Below are positions 1-8,187 of a DNA stretch of 64,000 bases, in pieces. Source of the DNA: G965222335 sp965222335 (lineage in GTDB: Bacteria > Pseudomonadota > Gammaproteobacteria > Pseudomonadales > Halieaceae); NCBI GenBank assembly GCA_965222335.1, contig OZ244944.1, positions 2,790,001-2,854,000 on the forward strand, read 5' to 3'. Every line of letters begins with the position of its first letter. The first letter of the stretch is position 1. The notes beneath the pieces are model-generated. The model was not told the origin of the DNA. It searched no databases and was given only the letters and a program-made list of their open reading frames with translations. Made by a program: the position numbers and the translations under genes.

Positions 1-394
1 TGATGTCGCGGTGGACGTAGCCCTTGTCGGCGGCGTAGTCCAGGGCCGCGGTCATCTGTGCCATGACCTGGTAGATCGAGCGCTGGGTCATGGCCCCGCG
101 GATGATGTCCTCGAGGTCGCCGCCCTTGAGCAGCTCCATGGAGATGTAGTTGAGGCTGCCGTAAAGATTGACGTCGTAAATCTGCAGGATGTGCGGGTGG
201 GACAGGCGTGCCGAAATCCGGGCCTCGCGGATGAAGCGCTCGGAAAACGACTCGTCGGCAATGGTATTGGTATCGATGACCTTGAGAGCGACTTCCCGGT
301 CGAGATTCATGTGCAGGGCGCGGTATACCGTGGCCATGCCGCCGCGGCCCAATTGCTCGAAAATTTCGTAACCGGGAATTTCGATACTGGCCAT
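1..394 (-). CDS. Serine/threonine protein kinase, N-terminal part (runs off the window)
   Basis: The first 131 residues of a Hanks-type protein kinase are present; the rest lies beyond the left edge. Visible motifs are the glycine-rich ATP loop GRGGMATVY (about residues 17-25), the ATP-anchoring lysine in VALK (about 36-39), the helix C region with FIREARISARLSHPHI, and the start of the catalytic loop HRDI at the edge. No signal peptide or membrane segment precedes the kinase domain, so this end is cytoplasmic. The ATG at 394 is preceded by a purine-rich CTCCTCTC-complement stretch. It follows uvrA on the same strand after a 148-base gap. The family phosphorylates Ser/Thr on partner proteins; substrate and sensor domains cannot be seen. 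Confidence 0.9.
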   Translation of the reverse strand, partial: MASIEIPGYEIFEQLGRGGMATVYRALHMNLDREVALKVIDTNTIADESFSERFIREARISARLSHPHILQIYDVNLYGSLNYISMELLKGGDLEDIIRGAMTQRSIYQVMAQMTAALDYAADKGYVHRDI

Positions 395-542
395 GAGAGG
401 AGTCAGCTAGCGTCCTTGACAGTGATCACGGTACACAGCGCAGGCTTGCCCTGCAATTCGGGATGCAAGACAGCAAAATACCCTATTGCCCGCCCTCGCG
501 CCACGTGAATTTGACCGTCCCCGGGCGGCGCCCCGGTACTGA

Positions 543-3395
543 TCAGGCCGCCTTGCCGCGGGTTCGGGACTTGCTCTTGAGCAGGGGCGCGAGGAAGCTG
601 GCCGTGTGGGAGGCCTTGTTGCCGACAAGCTCCTCGGGGGTGCCCGTGGCGATGATCTGGCCGCCTCCGGAGCCGCCCTCCGGGCCGAGGTCCACGATCC
701 AGTCCGCGGTTTTGATCACGTCCAGGTTGTGTTCGATGATGACGACGGTATTGCCGTGGTCGCGCAGGCGATGGAGCACATCCAGCAGCTGGCGGATGTC
801 ATCGAAATGCAGGCCGGTGGTGGGCTCGTCGAGGATGTACAGGGTCTGCCCGGTATCGCGCTTGGACAGTTCCCGGGACAGCTTGACCCGCTGGGCCTCG
901 CCTCCCGAGAGGGTGGTGGCGGCCTGGCCCAGGCGGATATAGGACAGTCCCACGTCCATCAGGGTCTGCAGTTTGCGCGCGATGGCGGGTACCGGCTCGA
1001 AGAAGGCCAGGGCATCTTCCACGGTCATGTCCAGCACCTCGTGGATGTTCTTGCCCTTGTAGCGGATCTCCAGGGTCTCGCGATTGTAGCGCTTGTCCTT
1101 GCACACGTCGCAGGGCACGTAGATATCTGGCAGGAAGTGCATCTCTACCTTGGTGACACCGTCCCCCTGGCAGGCCTCGCAGCGCCCGCCCTTGACGTTG
1201 AAGCTGAAGCGGCCCGGCTTGTAGCCGCGGGAACGGGCCTCCTGGGTGCCGGCGAACAGCTCCCGCACCGGGGTGAAAATCCCGGTGTAGGTGGCCGGGT
1301 TGGAGCGGGGCGTGCGCCCGATCGGACTCTGGTCAATATCGATGCACTTGTCGATCTGGTCCAGGCCCTCGATGTTGTCGTGGGCTGCGGCGGTCAGGGT
1401 GGTGGCACCGTTGAGGGCAGTGGCCGCCAGCGGGTAGAGGGTATTGTTGATCAGGGTGGACTTGCCGGAGCCGGAAACCCCGGTGACGCAGGTCAGCAGG
1501 CCCAGCGGCAGCTCCAGGTCCACACCCTGGAGGTTGTTGCCACGGGCGCCGGTGAGGGTCAGCAGGCGCTCCGCGTCCCGCGGGGTGCGCTTTTCCGGCA
1601 CCGGGATGCTGCGCCGCCCTGCCAGGTAATCCCCGGTGAGGGAGGACTTGTTGCCGATGATGTCCTTGACGCTGCCCTGGGCGACGATGCGGCCGCCGTG
1701 GACTCCGGCACCGGGGCCGATATCGATCACGTGATCCGCGCTGCGAATGGCGTCCTCGTCGTGCTCCACCACCAGCACCGTGTTGCCGAGGTCCCGAAGG
1801 TGGGTCAGGGTCCGCAGCAGGCGGGCGTTGTCGCGCTGGTGCAGGCCGATGGAGGGCTCATCCAGGATATACATCACGCCCACCAGGCCGGCGCCGATCT
1901 GGGAGGCCAGCCGGATTCGCTGGGCCTCGCCCCCGGACAGGGTTTCGGCGGAGCGATTCAGGGTCAGGTAGTTGAGGCCCACGTCCACCAGGAAGCGGTA
2001 GCGCGCGCGCAGTTCCTTGAGGATCTTGTCGGCGATCTTGCCCTGGCGGCCCTTCAGCCTGAGTTTCTCGAAGTAGATTTCCGCCTCGCCTACCGGCATC
2101 TCGGTGATGCTGGGCAGGGTGCGCTCGTCCACGAACACGTGGCGGGCGTCCCGGCGCAGGCGGGTGCCGCTGCAGTCCGGGCAGGGCTGGGTGGACAGGA
2201 AGCGGGCCAGGTCCTCGCGCACGGACTGTGACTCGGTGTCGCGGTAGCGCCGCTCCATGTTGGGCAGGATGCCCTCGAAGGGGTGGGTGCGCTTGAACAC
2301 GTCACCGCGGTCGTTGATATAGGCGAAGGCGACCTCGTCCTTGCCGCTGCCGTGGAGAATCACCTGTCGGTGCGCCTTCTTCAGGGACTCGAAGGGGGCG
2401 TCGATGTCAAAGCCGTAGTGCTCGGCGAGGCTGGTCAGCATGTGGAAGTAGTAGACATTGCGCCGGTCCCAGCCGCGAATGGCCCCCTCGGCCAGGCTGG
2501 CCTCGGGGTGCAGGATGATGCGCGCCGGGTCGAAGTACTGCTTCACCCCCAGCCCGTCGCAGCCCTCGCAGGCCCCGGCCGGGTTGTTGAAGGAAAACAT
2601 CCGCGGCTCCAGCTCGTCGATGCTGTGGCCGCACTCGGGGCAGGCGAAGCGGGCGGAGAACATCAGGTCTTCGCCGTCGCCGTCCATATAGCTGACCGTG
2701 GCCAGGCCGTCGGTCAATCCCAGGGCGGTTTCGAAGGACTCCGCCAGCCTCAGGCCGAGGTCGTCCCGCACCTTGAAGCGGTCCACCACCACCTCGATAC
2801 GGTGTTTACGTTTCTTGTCCAGGTCCGGCAGGTCGTCCAGGTCGGTGACGATGCCGTCGACCCGGGCGCGCACGAAGCCGGAAGCGCGCAGCTCTTCAAA
2901 GATATGCAGGTGCTCGCCCTTGCGGTCGCGCACCACCGGCGCCAGCAGCATCAGCTTGCTGCCCTCGGGCAGGGCCAGCACCGTATCCACCATCTGGCTC
3001 ACGGTCTGGGCCTGCAGGCTGATGTCGTGATCCGGGCAGCGCGGCTCGCCGGCGCGGGCAAACAGCAGCCGCAGGTAGTCGTAGATCTCGGTGATCGTGC
3101 CCACGGTGGAGCGGGGGTTGTGGGAGGTGGACTTCTGCTCGATCGAGATCGCCGGCGACAGGCCCTCGATATGGTCCATGTCGGGCTTTTCCATCATCGA
3201 CAGGAACTGGCGGGCGTAGGTGGACAGGGATTCCACGTAGCGGCGCTGGCCCTCCGCATACAGCGTGTCGAAGGCCAGTGACGACTTCCCTGACCCCGAG
3301 AGCCCCGTGATCACCACCAGCTTGTCGCGCGGGATGTCGAGGTCGATGTTCTTGAGGTTGTGGGTACGCGCGCCGCGAACCTGGATATTTTCCAT
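543..3395 (-). CDS. uvrA: Excinuclease ABC subunit A (UvrA)
   Basis: UvrA is the DNA damage-recognition ATPase of nucleotide excision repair and loads UvrB at lesions. The 950-residue protein has the expected length and order: first Walker A GLSGSGKSS at 31-39, a zinc module with CPEC and CEGC, the signature LSGGEAQRIRLASQ, a second Walker A GVSGSGKSTL near residue 640, a second zinc module (CEAC ... CDVC), the second signature LSGGEAQRVKLS, and the Walker B/D-loop ILDEPTTGLHFDDI. It is divergent from the MFS gene that is followed by ssb, a common gammaproteobacterial arrangement. No frameshift is seen. I find no convincing LexA box upstream. Confidence 0.98.
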   Translation of the reverse strand: MENIQVRGARTHNLKNIDLDIPRDKLVVITGLSGSGKSSLAFDTLYAEGQRRYVESLSTYARQFLSMMEKPDMDHIEGLSPAISIEQKSTSHNPRSTVGTITEIYDYLRLLFARAGEPRCPDHDISLQAQTVSQMVDTVLALPEGSKLMLLAPVVRDRKGEHLHIFEELRASGFVRARVDGIVTDLDDLPDLDKKRKHRIEVVVDRFKVRDDLGLRLAESFETALGLTDGLATVSYMDGDGEDLMFSARFACPECGHSIDELEPRMFSFNNPAGACEGCDGLGVKQYFDPARIILHPEASLAEGAIRGWDRRNVYYFHMLTSLAEHYGFDIDAPFESLKKAHRQVILHGSGKDEVAFAYINDRGDVFKRTHPFEGILPNMERRYRDTESQSVREDLARFLSTQPCPDCSGTRLRRDARHVFVDERTLPSITEMPVGEAEIYFEKLRLKGRQGKIADKILKELRARYRFLVDVGLNYLTLNRSAETLSGGEAQRIRLASQIGAGLVGVMYILDEPSIGLHQRDNARLLRTLTHLRDLGNTVLVVEHDEDAIRSADHVIDIGPGAGVHGGRIVAQGSVKDIIGNKSSLTGDYLAGRRSIPVPEKRTPRDAERLLTLTGARGNNLQGVDLELPLGLLTCVTGVSGSGKSTLINNTLYPLAATALNGATTLTAAAHDNIEGLDQIDKCIDIDQSPIGRTPRSNPATYTGIFTPVRELFAGTQEARSRGYKPGRFSFNVKGGRCEACQGDGVTKVEMHFLPDIYVPCDVCKDKRYNRETLEIRYKGKNIHEVLDMTVEDALAFFEPVPAIARKLQTLMDVGLSYIRLGQAATTLSGGEAQRVKLSRELSKRDTGQTLYILDEPTTGLHFDDIRQLLDVLHRLRDHGNTVVIIEHNLDVIKTADWIVDLGPEGGSGGGQIIATGTPEELVGNKASHTASFLAPLLKSKSRTRGKAA

Positions 3396-3431
3396 TCGTC
3401 ACCTGAAGCAGAGGTCGAGGGTAAGCGGCCT

Positions 3432-3461
3432 AGTATAGTCGTTGCCGCTCTCGGGAGGCAA
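3432..3461 (-). promoter_or_regulatory. Predicted sigma-70 promoter of uvrA
   Basis: Reading the minus strand, TTGCCT (3461-3456) is followed after 18 bases by TATACT (3437-3432), about 37 bases before the uvrA start codon. This is sequence inspection only; no SOS operator overlaps it. The -35 element overlaps a short GGCA-AAA-TGCC palindrome at 3457-3467. Confidence 0.45.
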
Positions 3462-3567
3462 AATGCCGGGGATGACACGCACTTTTGGCGGCGCCGGATG
3501 CTTAATCGCAAAAGCGGCCCCCGGGAGGCCGGACAGCCCCCTGTCGTTGCCCGCACAACCTGCTAAC

Positions 3568-4818
3568 ATGGCGCCCTCGTTTACCCGTGAAGTCTCCCCC
3601 TTGATTACCCAAGAGCCCATGAATTCGCGCGAGCGTCGCGCCGTCGCCAGCCTCGCGCTCCTGTACAACGTGCGCATGATCGGCCTGTTCATGGTCCTGC
3701 CCCTGCTGGCGCTCTACGCCACCGACCTGGTCGGGGCGAGCCCGCTGACCATCGGCCTGGCCCTGGGCATCTACGGTCTCAGCCAGGCCCTGCTGCAGAT
3801 TCCGCTGGGCTGGCTGTCGGATCGCGTGGGGCGCAAGCCGGTGATCATCGCCGGTCTGCTCGTATTTGTGGCCGGGAGCCTGGTGGCGGCCATGGCCACG
3901 TCCATCGAAGGGGTCATCGTGGGCCGCGCGCTGCAGGGCGCCGGCGCCATTGCCGGCACGGTGATGGCCATGCTCGCGGACCTTACCCGGGAGGAGCAGC
4001 GCACCAAGGGGATGGCCGTGGTGGGCGCCAGTATCGGCCTCGCCTTCACCCTGGCCCTGGTGCTGGGGCCGCTGGTGGCGGGCCTCGGCGGCCTGTCGGC
4101 GGTGTTCTACTTCACCGCGGTGCTGGCCACTGCCGGCCTGCTGCTGGTGCTGTTCGTTGTGCCCACGCCCACGGCCACCGGTACCAGTTACGATGAGGTC
4201 GGCACCCGGGGCGGCCTGTTGCTGCGCGGCCTCAAGGATCGCGAACTGCTGCGCCTGGATATCGGCATTTTCGTGCTGCACTTCGCCCTGACCGCCAGCT
4301 TCCTGGCGATACCCGGTCTGCTGGAAAACGGCATGGGCCTGCCCCGCGATAACCACTGGCAGGTTTACCTCGGGGTCGTGCTGCTGTCGGTGCCGGGGGT
4401 GGTGGTGCTTCTGCGCTGGGCGGAACGGGGCGGCCGGCCCCGGCCCGCGTTCACCCTGAGCGTGCTGCTGGTAGCGCTGGGTCTGCTGCTCTTGCCCCTG
4501 CTGCCGGGTGCCGCCGGGATCTGCCTGGCCCTGTGGGTGTTTTTTGTCGGCTTCAATTACCTCGAGGCGTCCCTGCCCTCGCTGGTGAGCAAGACCGTGT
4601 TCGAGGGCGGCAAGGGCACCGCGCTGGGTATTTTCTCTACCTTCCAGTTCCTGGGTATCTTCGCCGGGGGCGTCGCCGGCGGCTGGCTGATGCAGCACGG
4701 CGGCGCCACCGCCCTGTTCCTGACCTGCCTGGGTCTGGTGATCGCGTGGCTGCTCAGTGGCCTGCCGCGCTTTGCCACGCCACCGATGGCGGCGGAACAG
4801 GACGCCCAGCGTCTCTGA
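3568..4818 (+). CDS. MFS transporter (DHA1-type, YajR-like)
   Basis: A 416-residue polytopic inner-membrane protein with about 12 hydrophobic segments. The loop between TM2 and TM3 carries the MFS motif A as GWLSDRVGRKPVI, and the TM4-5 region has GRALQGAGAIAGTVMA. This is the drug:H+ antiporter type of fold, so it is a predicted exporter of unknown substrate. It sits between divergent uvrA and downstream ssb. The start is uncertain: ATG 3568 gives about 29 residues before the first membrane segment, ATG 3619 gives about 11, and neither has a strong ribosome binding site. I chose 3568 because the longer N-terminus is closer to what I recall of relatives next to ssb. Confidence 0.9.
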   Translation: MAPSFTREVSPLITQEPMNSRERRAVASLALLYNVRMIGLFMVLPLLALYATDLVGASPLTIGLALGIYGLSQALLQIPLGWLSDRVGRKPVIIAGLLVFVAGSLVAAMATSIEGVIVGRALQGAGAIAGTVMAMLADLTREEQRTKGMAVVGASIGLAFTLALVLGPLVAGLGGLSAVFYFTAVLATAGLLLVLFVVPTPTATGTSYDEVGTRGGLLLRGLKDRELLRLDIGIFVLHFALTASFLAIPGLLENGMGLPRDNHWQVYLGVVLLSVPGVVVLLRWAERGGRPRPAFTLSVLLVALGLLLLPLLPGAAGICLALWVFFVGFNYLEASLPSLVSKTVFEGGKGTALGIFSTFQFLGIFAGGVAGGWLMQHGGATALFLTCLGLVIAWLLSGLPRFATPPMAAEQDAQRL

Positions 4819-4820
4819 GC

Positions 4821-4884
4821 GCGGGGCGGCCTATCCGCGGGGCGGCCCATCCGCGGGGCGGCCCATCCGCGGGGCGGCCAAACC
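4821..4884. repeat. Four tandem copies of a 16-bp GC-rich unit
   Basis: Directly after the MFS stop codon, the unit GCGGGGCGGCCCATCC occurs four times head to tail (4821-4836, 4837-4852, 4853-4868, 4869-4884). The middle two are identical and the outer ones differ at one to three positions. The array lies between the MFS stop and the ssb promoter. Similar GC-rich short repeats occur at 10062-10105 and 60020-60075. Confidence 0.9.
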
Positions 4885-4939
4885 GCCGGCCCACCAGCGG
4901 TGTTTGGCCAACAATGCTGTCGCATTTGCCCGGTCGCGT

Positions 4940-4948
4940 TGCTATAGT
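4940..4948 (+). promoter_or_regulatory. Predicted extended -10 promoter of ssb
   Basis: TGC-TATAGT at 4940-4948 forms an extended -10 element (TGn plus hexamer); the -35 position is only weakly matched (TCGCAT at 4920-4925, 17-base spacer). It lies 48 bases upstream of the ssb start codon, giving ssb its own transcription start after the tandem repeat. Confidence 0.45.
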
Positions 4949-4996
4949 CTCCGGCTCTGCATTATTCAATAAACGCTTCAGGATAGAGGGATAATT

Positions 4997-5500
4997 ATGG
5001 CTTCACGGGGCGTGAACAAAGTCATCCTGGTGGGTAATCTCGGCGCGGACCCGGAGACGCGCTACATGCCCTCGGGCGGTGCCGTGACCAATGTCAACAT
5101 AGCCACCAGCGAGCAGTGGAAGGACAAGCAGACGGGCCAGCCACAGGAGCGTACCGAGTGGCACCGGGTGGTGTTCTTCAACCGCCTGGGGGAAATCGCC
5201 GGGGAATACCTGCGCAAGGGCTCCAAGGTTTACGTCGAGGGCTCCCTGCGCACCCGCAAGTGGCAGGGCCAGGACGGCCAGGACCGCTACACCACCGAGA
5301 TTGTTGCCAGTGAAATGCAAATGCTGGACAGCCGCGGTGGCGGTGGCCAGGGACAGGGCAGCTATCCGTCACAGTCCCAGGGCGATCCCGGCCAGCAGGC
5401 TAATTACCAGCAGCAGGCGCCGTCCCAGCAAAAAGCCCCGGCGGGCGGCTCAGCCCCGCCCTCTGACTTCGGTGATTTTGACGACGACATCCCGTTCTGA
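4997..5500 (+). CDS. ssb: Single-stranded DNA-binding protein SSB
   Basis: The 167-residue protein has the SSB OB-fold in its first 110 residues, starting MASRGVNKVILVGNLGADPE, with the conserved segment WHRVVFFNRLGEIAGEYLRKG. A Gly/Gln/Ser/Pro-rich flexible linker follows, and the protein ends in the acidic tip DFDDDIPF, which in this family docks RecO, ExoI, PriA and other partners. It binds ssDNA as a tetramer in replication, repair and recombination. ATG 4997 is preceded by the ribosome binding site AGAGGG. Length and domain order match E. coli SSB (178 residues). Confidence 0.98.
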   Translation: MASRGVNKVILVGNLGADPETRYMPSGGAVTNVNIATSEQWKDKQTGQPQERTEWHRVVFFNRLGEIAGEYLRKGSKVYVEGSLRTRKWQGQDGQDRYTTEIVASEMQMLDSRGGGGQGQGSYPSQSQGDPGQQANYQQQAPSQQKAPAGGSAPPSDFGDFDDDIPF

Positions 5501-5546
5501 GCCGATGACTCCTGTATCCGGCCCGGGCGGCCGGCTCCGCGGGTAG

Positions 5547-6428
5547 TTGCCGGTGCGCGTCCTCCTGATAGGCGCGGATACGCCCCTCGGGCTCGCCCTG
5601 GAAGAGCACCTGGGCCGCTGGGGCCGGCATGAGCTGGACAGCGTAAGTTTTTCCACCAGCCGCTGGAAAAGCGAGCGCCACGCAAAAAAAGCCATTCGCC
5701 GGGCCCGCCCCGAGATCATTGTCGATATGCGCCTGCAGGGCGCCGCAGACAGCGGCGAGCGCCTGAATGAGCAGGATGTCGAGCGCTGCCACTGGCTGGC
5801 CAAGGCCTGCCAGCGCAATGATTGCCATTATCTTCTGGTCTCTACGCCCCGGGTCTTCGCGGGTCTACAGGACCGTGCCTATAATGACGGCGATATTCCC
5901 GATGGCACCGACACCCTGGCAGAGCTGCTGCAGCGCGCAGAGGAGCTGGTGCGCGTCACCTGCGAGCGCCACATCGTGTTGCGCCTGGGTCCGGTATTTT
6001 CCTATCGTGGCCGCAACCCGCTTACCGACATGCTCGGCCAGCTGATCGAGGGCGGTAACCTGACCCTGGACAACAGCCTGCGTGGCTGCCCGGTGGCGGC
6101 GGTGGATGCCGCCCGGGTGGTGGCCGCGGTGCTGGACCAGGTGGGCGCCGGCGCCGCGACCTGGGGCGTGTTCCACTATTGCAGTGCGGATGTCACCAGC
6201 TGCTATGAATTTGCCGAGGTCCTGCTGGCGTCGGCGTCCCAGTTTTCGGAGTTCAGCCCGGACGCAGTCAGCCTGCGGGAGGACGAGAGCGGTCGCGCCC
6301 TGAGCTGGCGCCTCGAATGCGGTCGCCTGCGCAACACCTTTGCGATCAAGCAGGTCGCCTGGCGGGGCTTTGTCGCCGACGCCGTGACCCTGTATTTCCA
6401 GCATAACGCCACTGCCAAGGAGGCCTGA
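5547..6428 (+). CDS. RmlD-like sugar-nucleotide reductase homologue, probably non-catalytic
   Basis: About 293 residues with an extended-SDR (RmlD, dTDP-4-dehydrorhamnose reductase-like) architecture: N-terminal beta strand LLIGADTPLG, the mid-strand VSTPRVFAG corresponding to the family's STDYVFDG, and LRLGPVFS further on. Where the family has the catalytic YxxxK, this protein reads TLAELLQRAEELV, with neither Tyr nor Lys at those places, and the dinucleotide loop lacks the middle Gly. It may therefore bind a nucleotide or sugar without catalysis. It starts at TTG 5547 or GTG 5553, 46 to 52 bases after ssb, and ends two bases before moaB, suggesting cotranscription. The biological role is unknown. 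Confidence 0.75.
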   Translation: MPVRVLLIGADTPLGLALEEHLGRWGRHELDSVSFSTSRWKSERHAKKAIRRARPEIIVDMRLQGAADSGERLNEQDVERCHWLAKACQRNDCHYLLVSTPRVFAGLQDRAYNDGDIPDGTDTLAELLQRAEELVRVTCERHIVLRLGPVFSYRGRNPLTDMLGQLIEGGNLTLDNSLRGCPVAAVDAARVVAAVLDQVGAGAATWGVFHYCSADVTSCYEFAEVLLASASQFSEFSPDAVSLREDESGRALSWRLECGRLRNTFAIKQVAWRGFVADAVTLYFQHNATAKEA

Positions 6429-6430
6429 GC

Positions 6431-6958
6431 ATGGCGCAGCAAAGCGAGGAGGCGGTGGCTTTGGGGGTTGCGGTACTCACCGTGTCCGATACCCGCACCG
6501 CCGAAACCGACACCTCCGGTGACTTTCTGGCGGCCGCGGCGCTGGAGGCGGGGCACCGCATCATTGAGCGCAGCATCGTCGCCGATGACATCTACCGGAT
6601 TCGCGCGGTGGTGTCCCAGTGGATCGCCAACCCCGAGGTCCAGGCGGTGCTGGTGACCGGCGGCACCGGCTTTTCCGGACGCGATTCCACGCCCGAGGCG
6701 ATGCTGCCCCTGTTCGACAAGTCCATCGACGGCTTTGGCGAGATCTTCCGCGCCCTGTCTTTCGACGAGATCGGCTCCTCCACGATCCAGTCCCGGGCCC
6801 TCGCGGGCCTGGCGAATGGCACCGTGATCTTCTGTGTGCCCGGTTCGACCGGTGCCTGTCGCACGGCCTGGAACGGACTGATCCGCGAGCAGCTGGACGC
6901 CACCCACCGCCCCTGTAACTTTGTGGGGGTGCTGGACGCCCGCCGCCGACTGTCGTGA
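6431..6958 (+). CDS. moaB: Molybdenum cofactor biosynthesis protein B
   Basis: A 175-residue MoaB/Mog-family protein, which adenylylates molybdopterin before metal insertion in many bacteria. The recognisable family segments are VLTVSDTRT near the N-terminus, the nucleotide-binding VTGGTGFSGRDSTPEA, FRALSFDEIGSSTIQSRA, and the C-terminal PGSTGACRTAWNGLI with TRPCNF-like THRPCNF. The order and length match E. coli MoaB (170 residues). The stop overlaps the moeA start by four bases, indicating translational coupling and a joint role in Moco synthesis. Confidence 0.95.
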   Translation: MAQQSEEAVALGVAVLTVSDTRTAETDTSGDFLAAAALEAGHRIIERSIVADDIYRIRAVVSQWIANPEVQAVLVTGGTGFSGRDSTPEAMLPLFDKSIDGFGEIFRALSFDEIGSSTIQSRALAGLANGTVIFCVPGSTGACRTAWNGLIREQLDATHRPCNFVGVLDARRRLS

Positions 6959-8163
6959 GTGAGTTGATGTCGCTGGAGGCGGCGCTGACGGCGATGCAGC
7001 GCCGGGTGAGCCCCCTGCCGGCGTCGGAGGAATGCCCCCTGGATGCCGCCCTGGGGCGAATTCTGGCGGCCCCTGTACAGGCCCCCATCGCGGTGCCGGG
7101 GGACGACAACAGCGCGATGGATGGCTATGCCCTGCGTGCCGCCGAGGCCGGGCAAACCCTGCCCGTGAGCCAGCGTATTCCCGCCGGTAGTGCGCCCCTG
7201 CCCCTGGCGGAGGGTACTGCAGCGCGGATTTTTACCGGCGCGCCGATTCCCCCCGGTGCCGATGCGGTGGTGATGCAGGAACAGTGCGAGGTCTCGGCGG
7301 CGGGGGTGCGTGCCACCGCCCCGGTGCAAGTCGGGGCCAATATCCGCCCCCGGGGACAGGATATTGCCGCGGGCAGCGAGGTGCTGGCTCCGGGGCGCCG
7401 GCTGCAGCCCCAGGACCTGGGTCTGCTGGCATCCCTGGGTCTGGCCCGGGTGCCGGTGTACCGGCGCCTGCGGGTGGCCCTGCTCGCCACCGGTGACGAA
7501 CTGGTGGAGCCCGGGGCCGGAGATCTGGGGCGCGGACAGCTGTACAACTCCAACCGCTACCTGCTGGCCGGTCTGCTGCGCCGCCTGGACTGCGAGGTGC
7601 TGGACGGGGGTATCGTGGCCGACGATCTGGACTGCACACGTGATGCGCTCGCCAGGGCGGCGGTCGCTGCGGACTGCGTGCTCAGTTCCGGCGGTGTCTC
7701 GGTGGGAGAAGAGGATCACGTGCGCGCCGCCCTGCAACAGCTGGGGGAGCTCAGCCTCTGGCGTCTGGCCATCAAGCCGGGCAAGCCCCTGGCGTTTGGC
7801 AGCATTGGTGACACCCCCTTTATCGGCCTGCCGGGCAATCCCACTTCCAGCTTTGTCACCTTCTGCCTGGTCGCGCGGCCTTTTCTCGTGGCCTGCCAGG
7901 GGGCGTTCCCCGCACCGCCCCTGGCGATATCCGCGCGCGCCGGATTTGCGGTGACCCGGGCGGGTACCCGGGAGGAGTACCTGCGGGTCACGTTACGACA
8001 GGAAGGGGGGCAGCTGATCGCGGCGAAAGACCCTCAGCAGAGCTCCGGGGCCCTGAGTTCTGTCGTGCGCTGCGACGCGCTGGCGCGAATCCCGGCAGGG
8101 GAGGTGCTGGCCGAGGGCGATGCTGTCGACGTCATTCTGCTGCGGGACCTTGTGTCCGCCTGA
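6955..8163 (+). CDS. moeA: Molybdopterin molybdenumtransferase MoeA
   Basis: A 402-residue MoeA, which inserts molybdate into adenylylated molybdopterin. Family motifs are present in order: the N-terminal lid region with DNSAMDGYALRA, ARIFTGAPIPPGADAVVMQE, the central MoCF-binding domain with ALLATGDELVEPG, SSGGVSVGEEDHV, KPGKPLAFG and GLPGNPTSSFVTF, and a C-terminal domain IV. The start is GTG at 6955, inside the moaB stop codon (overlap GTGA). Together with moaB it forms the late half of the Moco pathway; moaA, moaC, moaD and moaE are not in this window. Confidence 0.96.
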   Translation: MSELMSLEAALTAMQRRVSPLPASEECPLDAALGRILAAPVQAPIAVPGDDNSAMDGYALRAAEAGQTLPVSQRIPAGSAPLPLAEGTAARIFTGAPIPPGADAVVMQEQCEVSAAGVRATAPVQVGANIRPRGQDIAAGSEVLAPGRRLQPQDLGLLASLGLARVPVYRRLRVALLATGDELVEPGAGDLGRGQLYNSNRYLLAGLLRRLDCEVLDGGIVADDLDCTRDALARAAVAADCVLSSGGVSVGEEDHVRAALQQLGELSLWRLAIKPGKPLAFGSIGDTPFIGLPGNPTSSFVTFCLVARPFLVACQGAFPAPPLAISARAGFAVTRAGTREEYLRVTLRQEGGQLIAAKDPQQSSGALSSVVRCDALARIPAGEVLAEGDAVDVILLRDLVSA

Positions 8164-8187
8164 CTCAACGACAATCCGCCGCCGGGC

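Noticed and set aside
606..2231. 541-codon open frame antisense to uvrA, and similar long plus-strand frames at 2283-3281
   Set aside because: They run opposite to a fully conserved uvrA, have the composition expected of GC-rich antisense frames and show no domain or ribosome binding site.
3396..3480. LexA (SOS) box for uvrA, and likewise for ssb at 4885-4996
   Set aside because: No CTGT-N8-ACAG or close variant is present, so SOS control is not supported by sequence.
4533..4994. 153-codon frame spanning the MFS gene end and the tandem repeat, encoding a repeated RGGPSAGRP-like peptide
   Set aside because: The peptide repeat is a by-product of the 16-bp DNA repeat; the frame overlaps the MFS gene and has no independent start signal.
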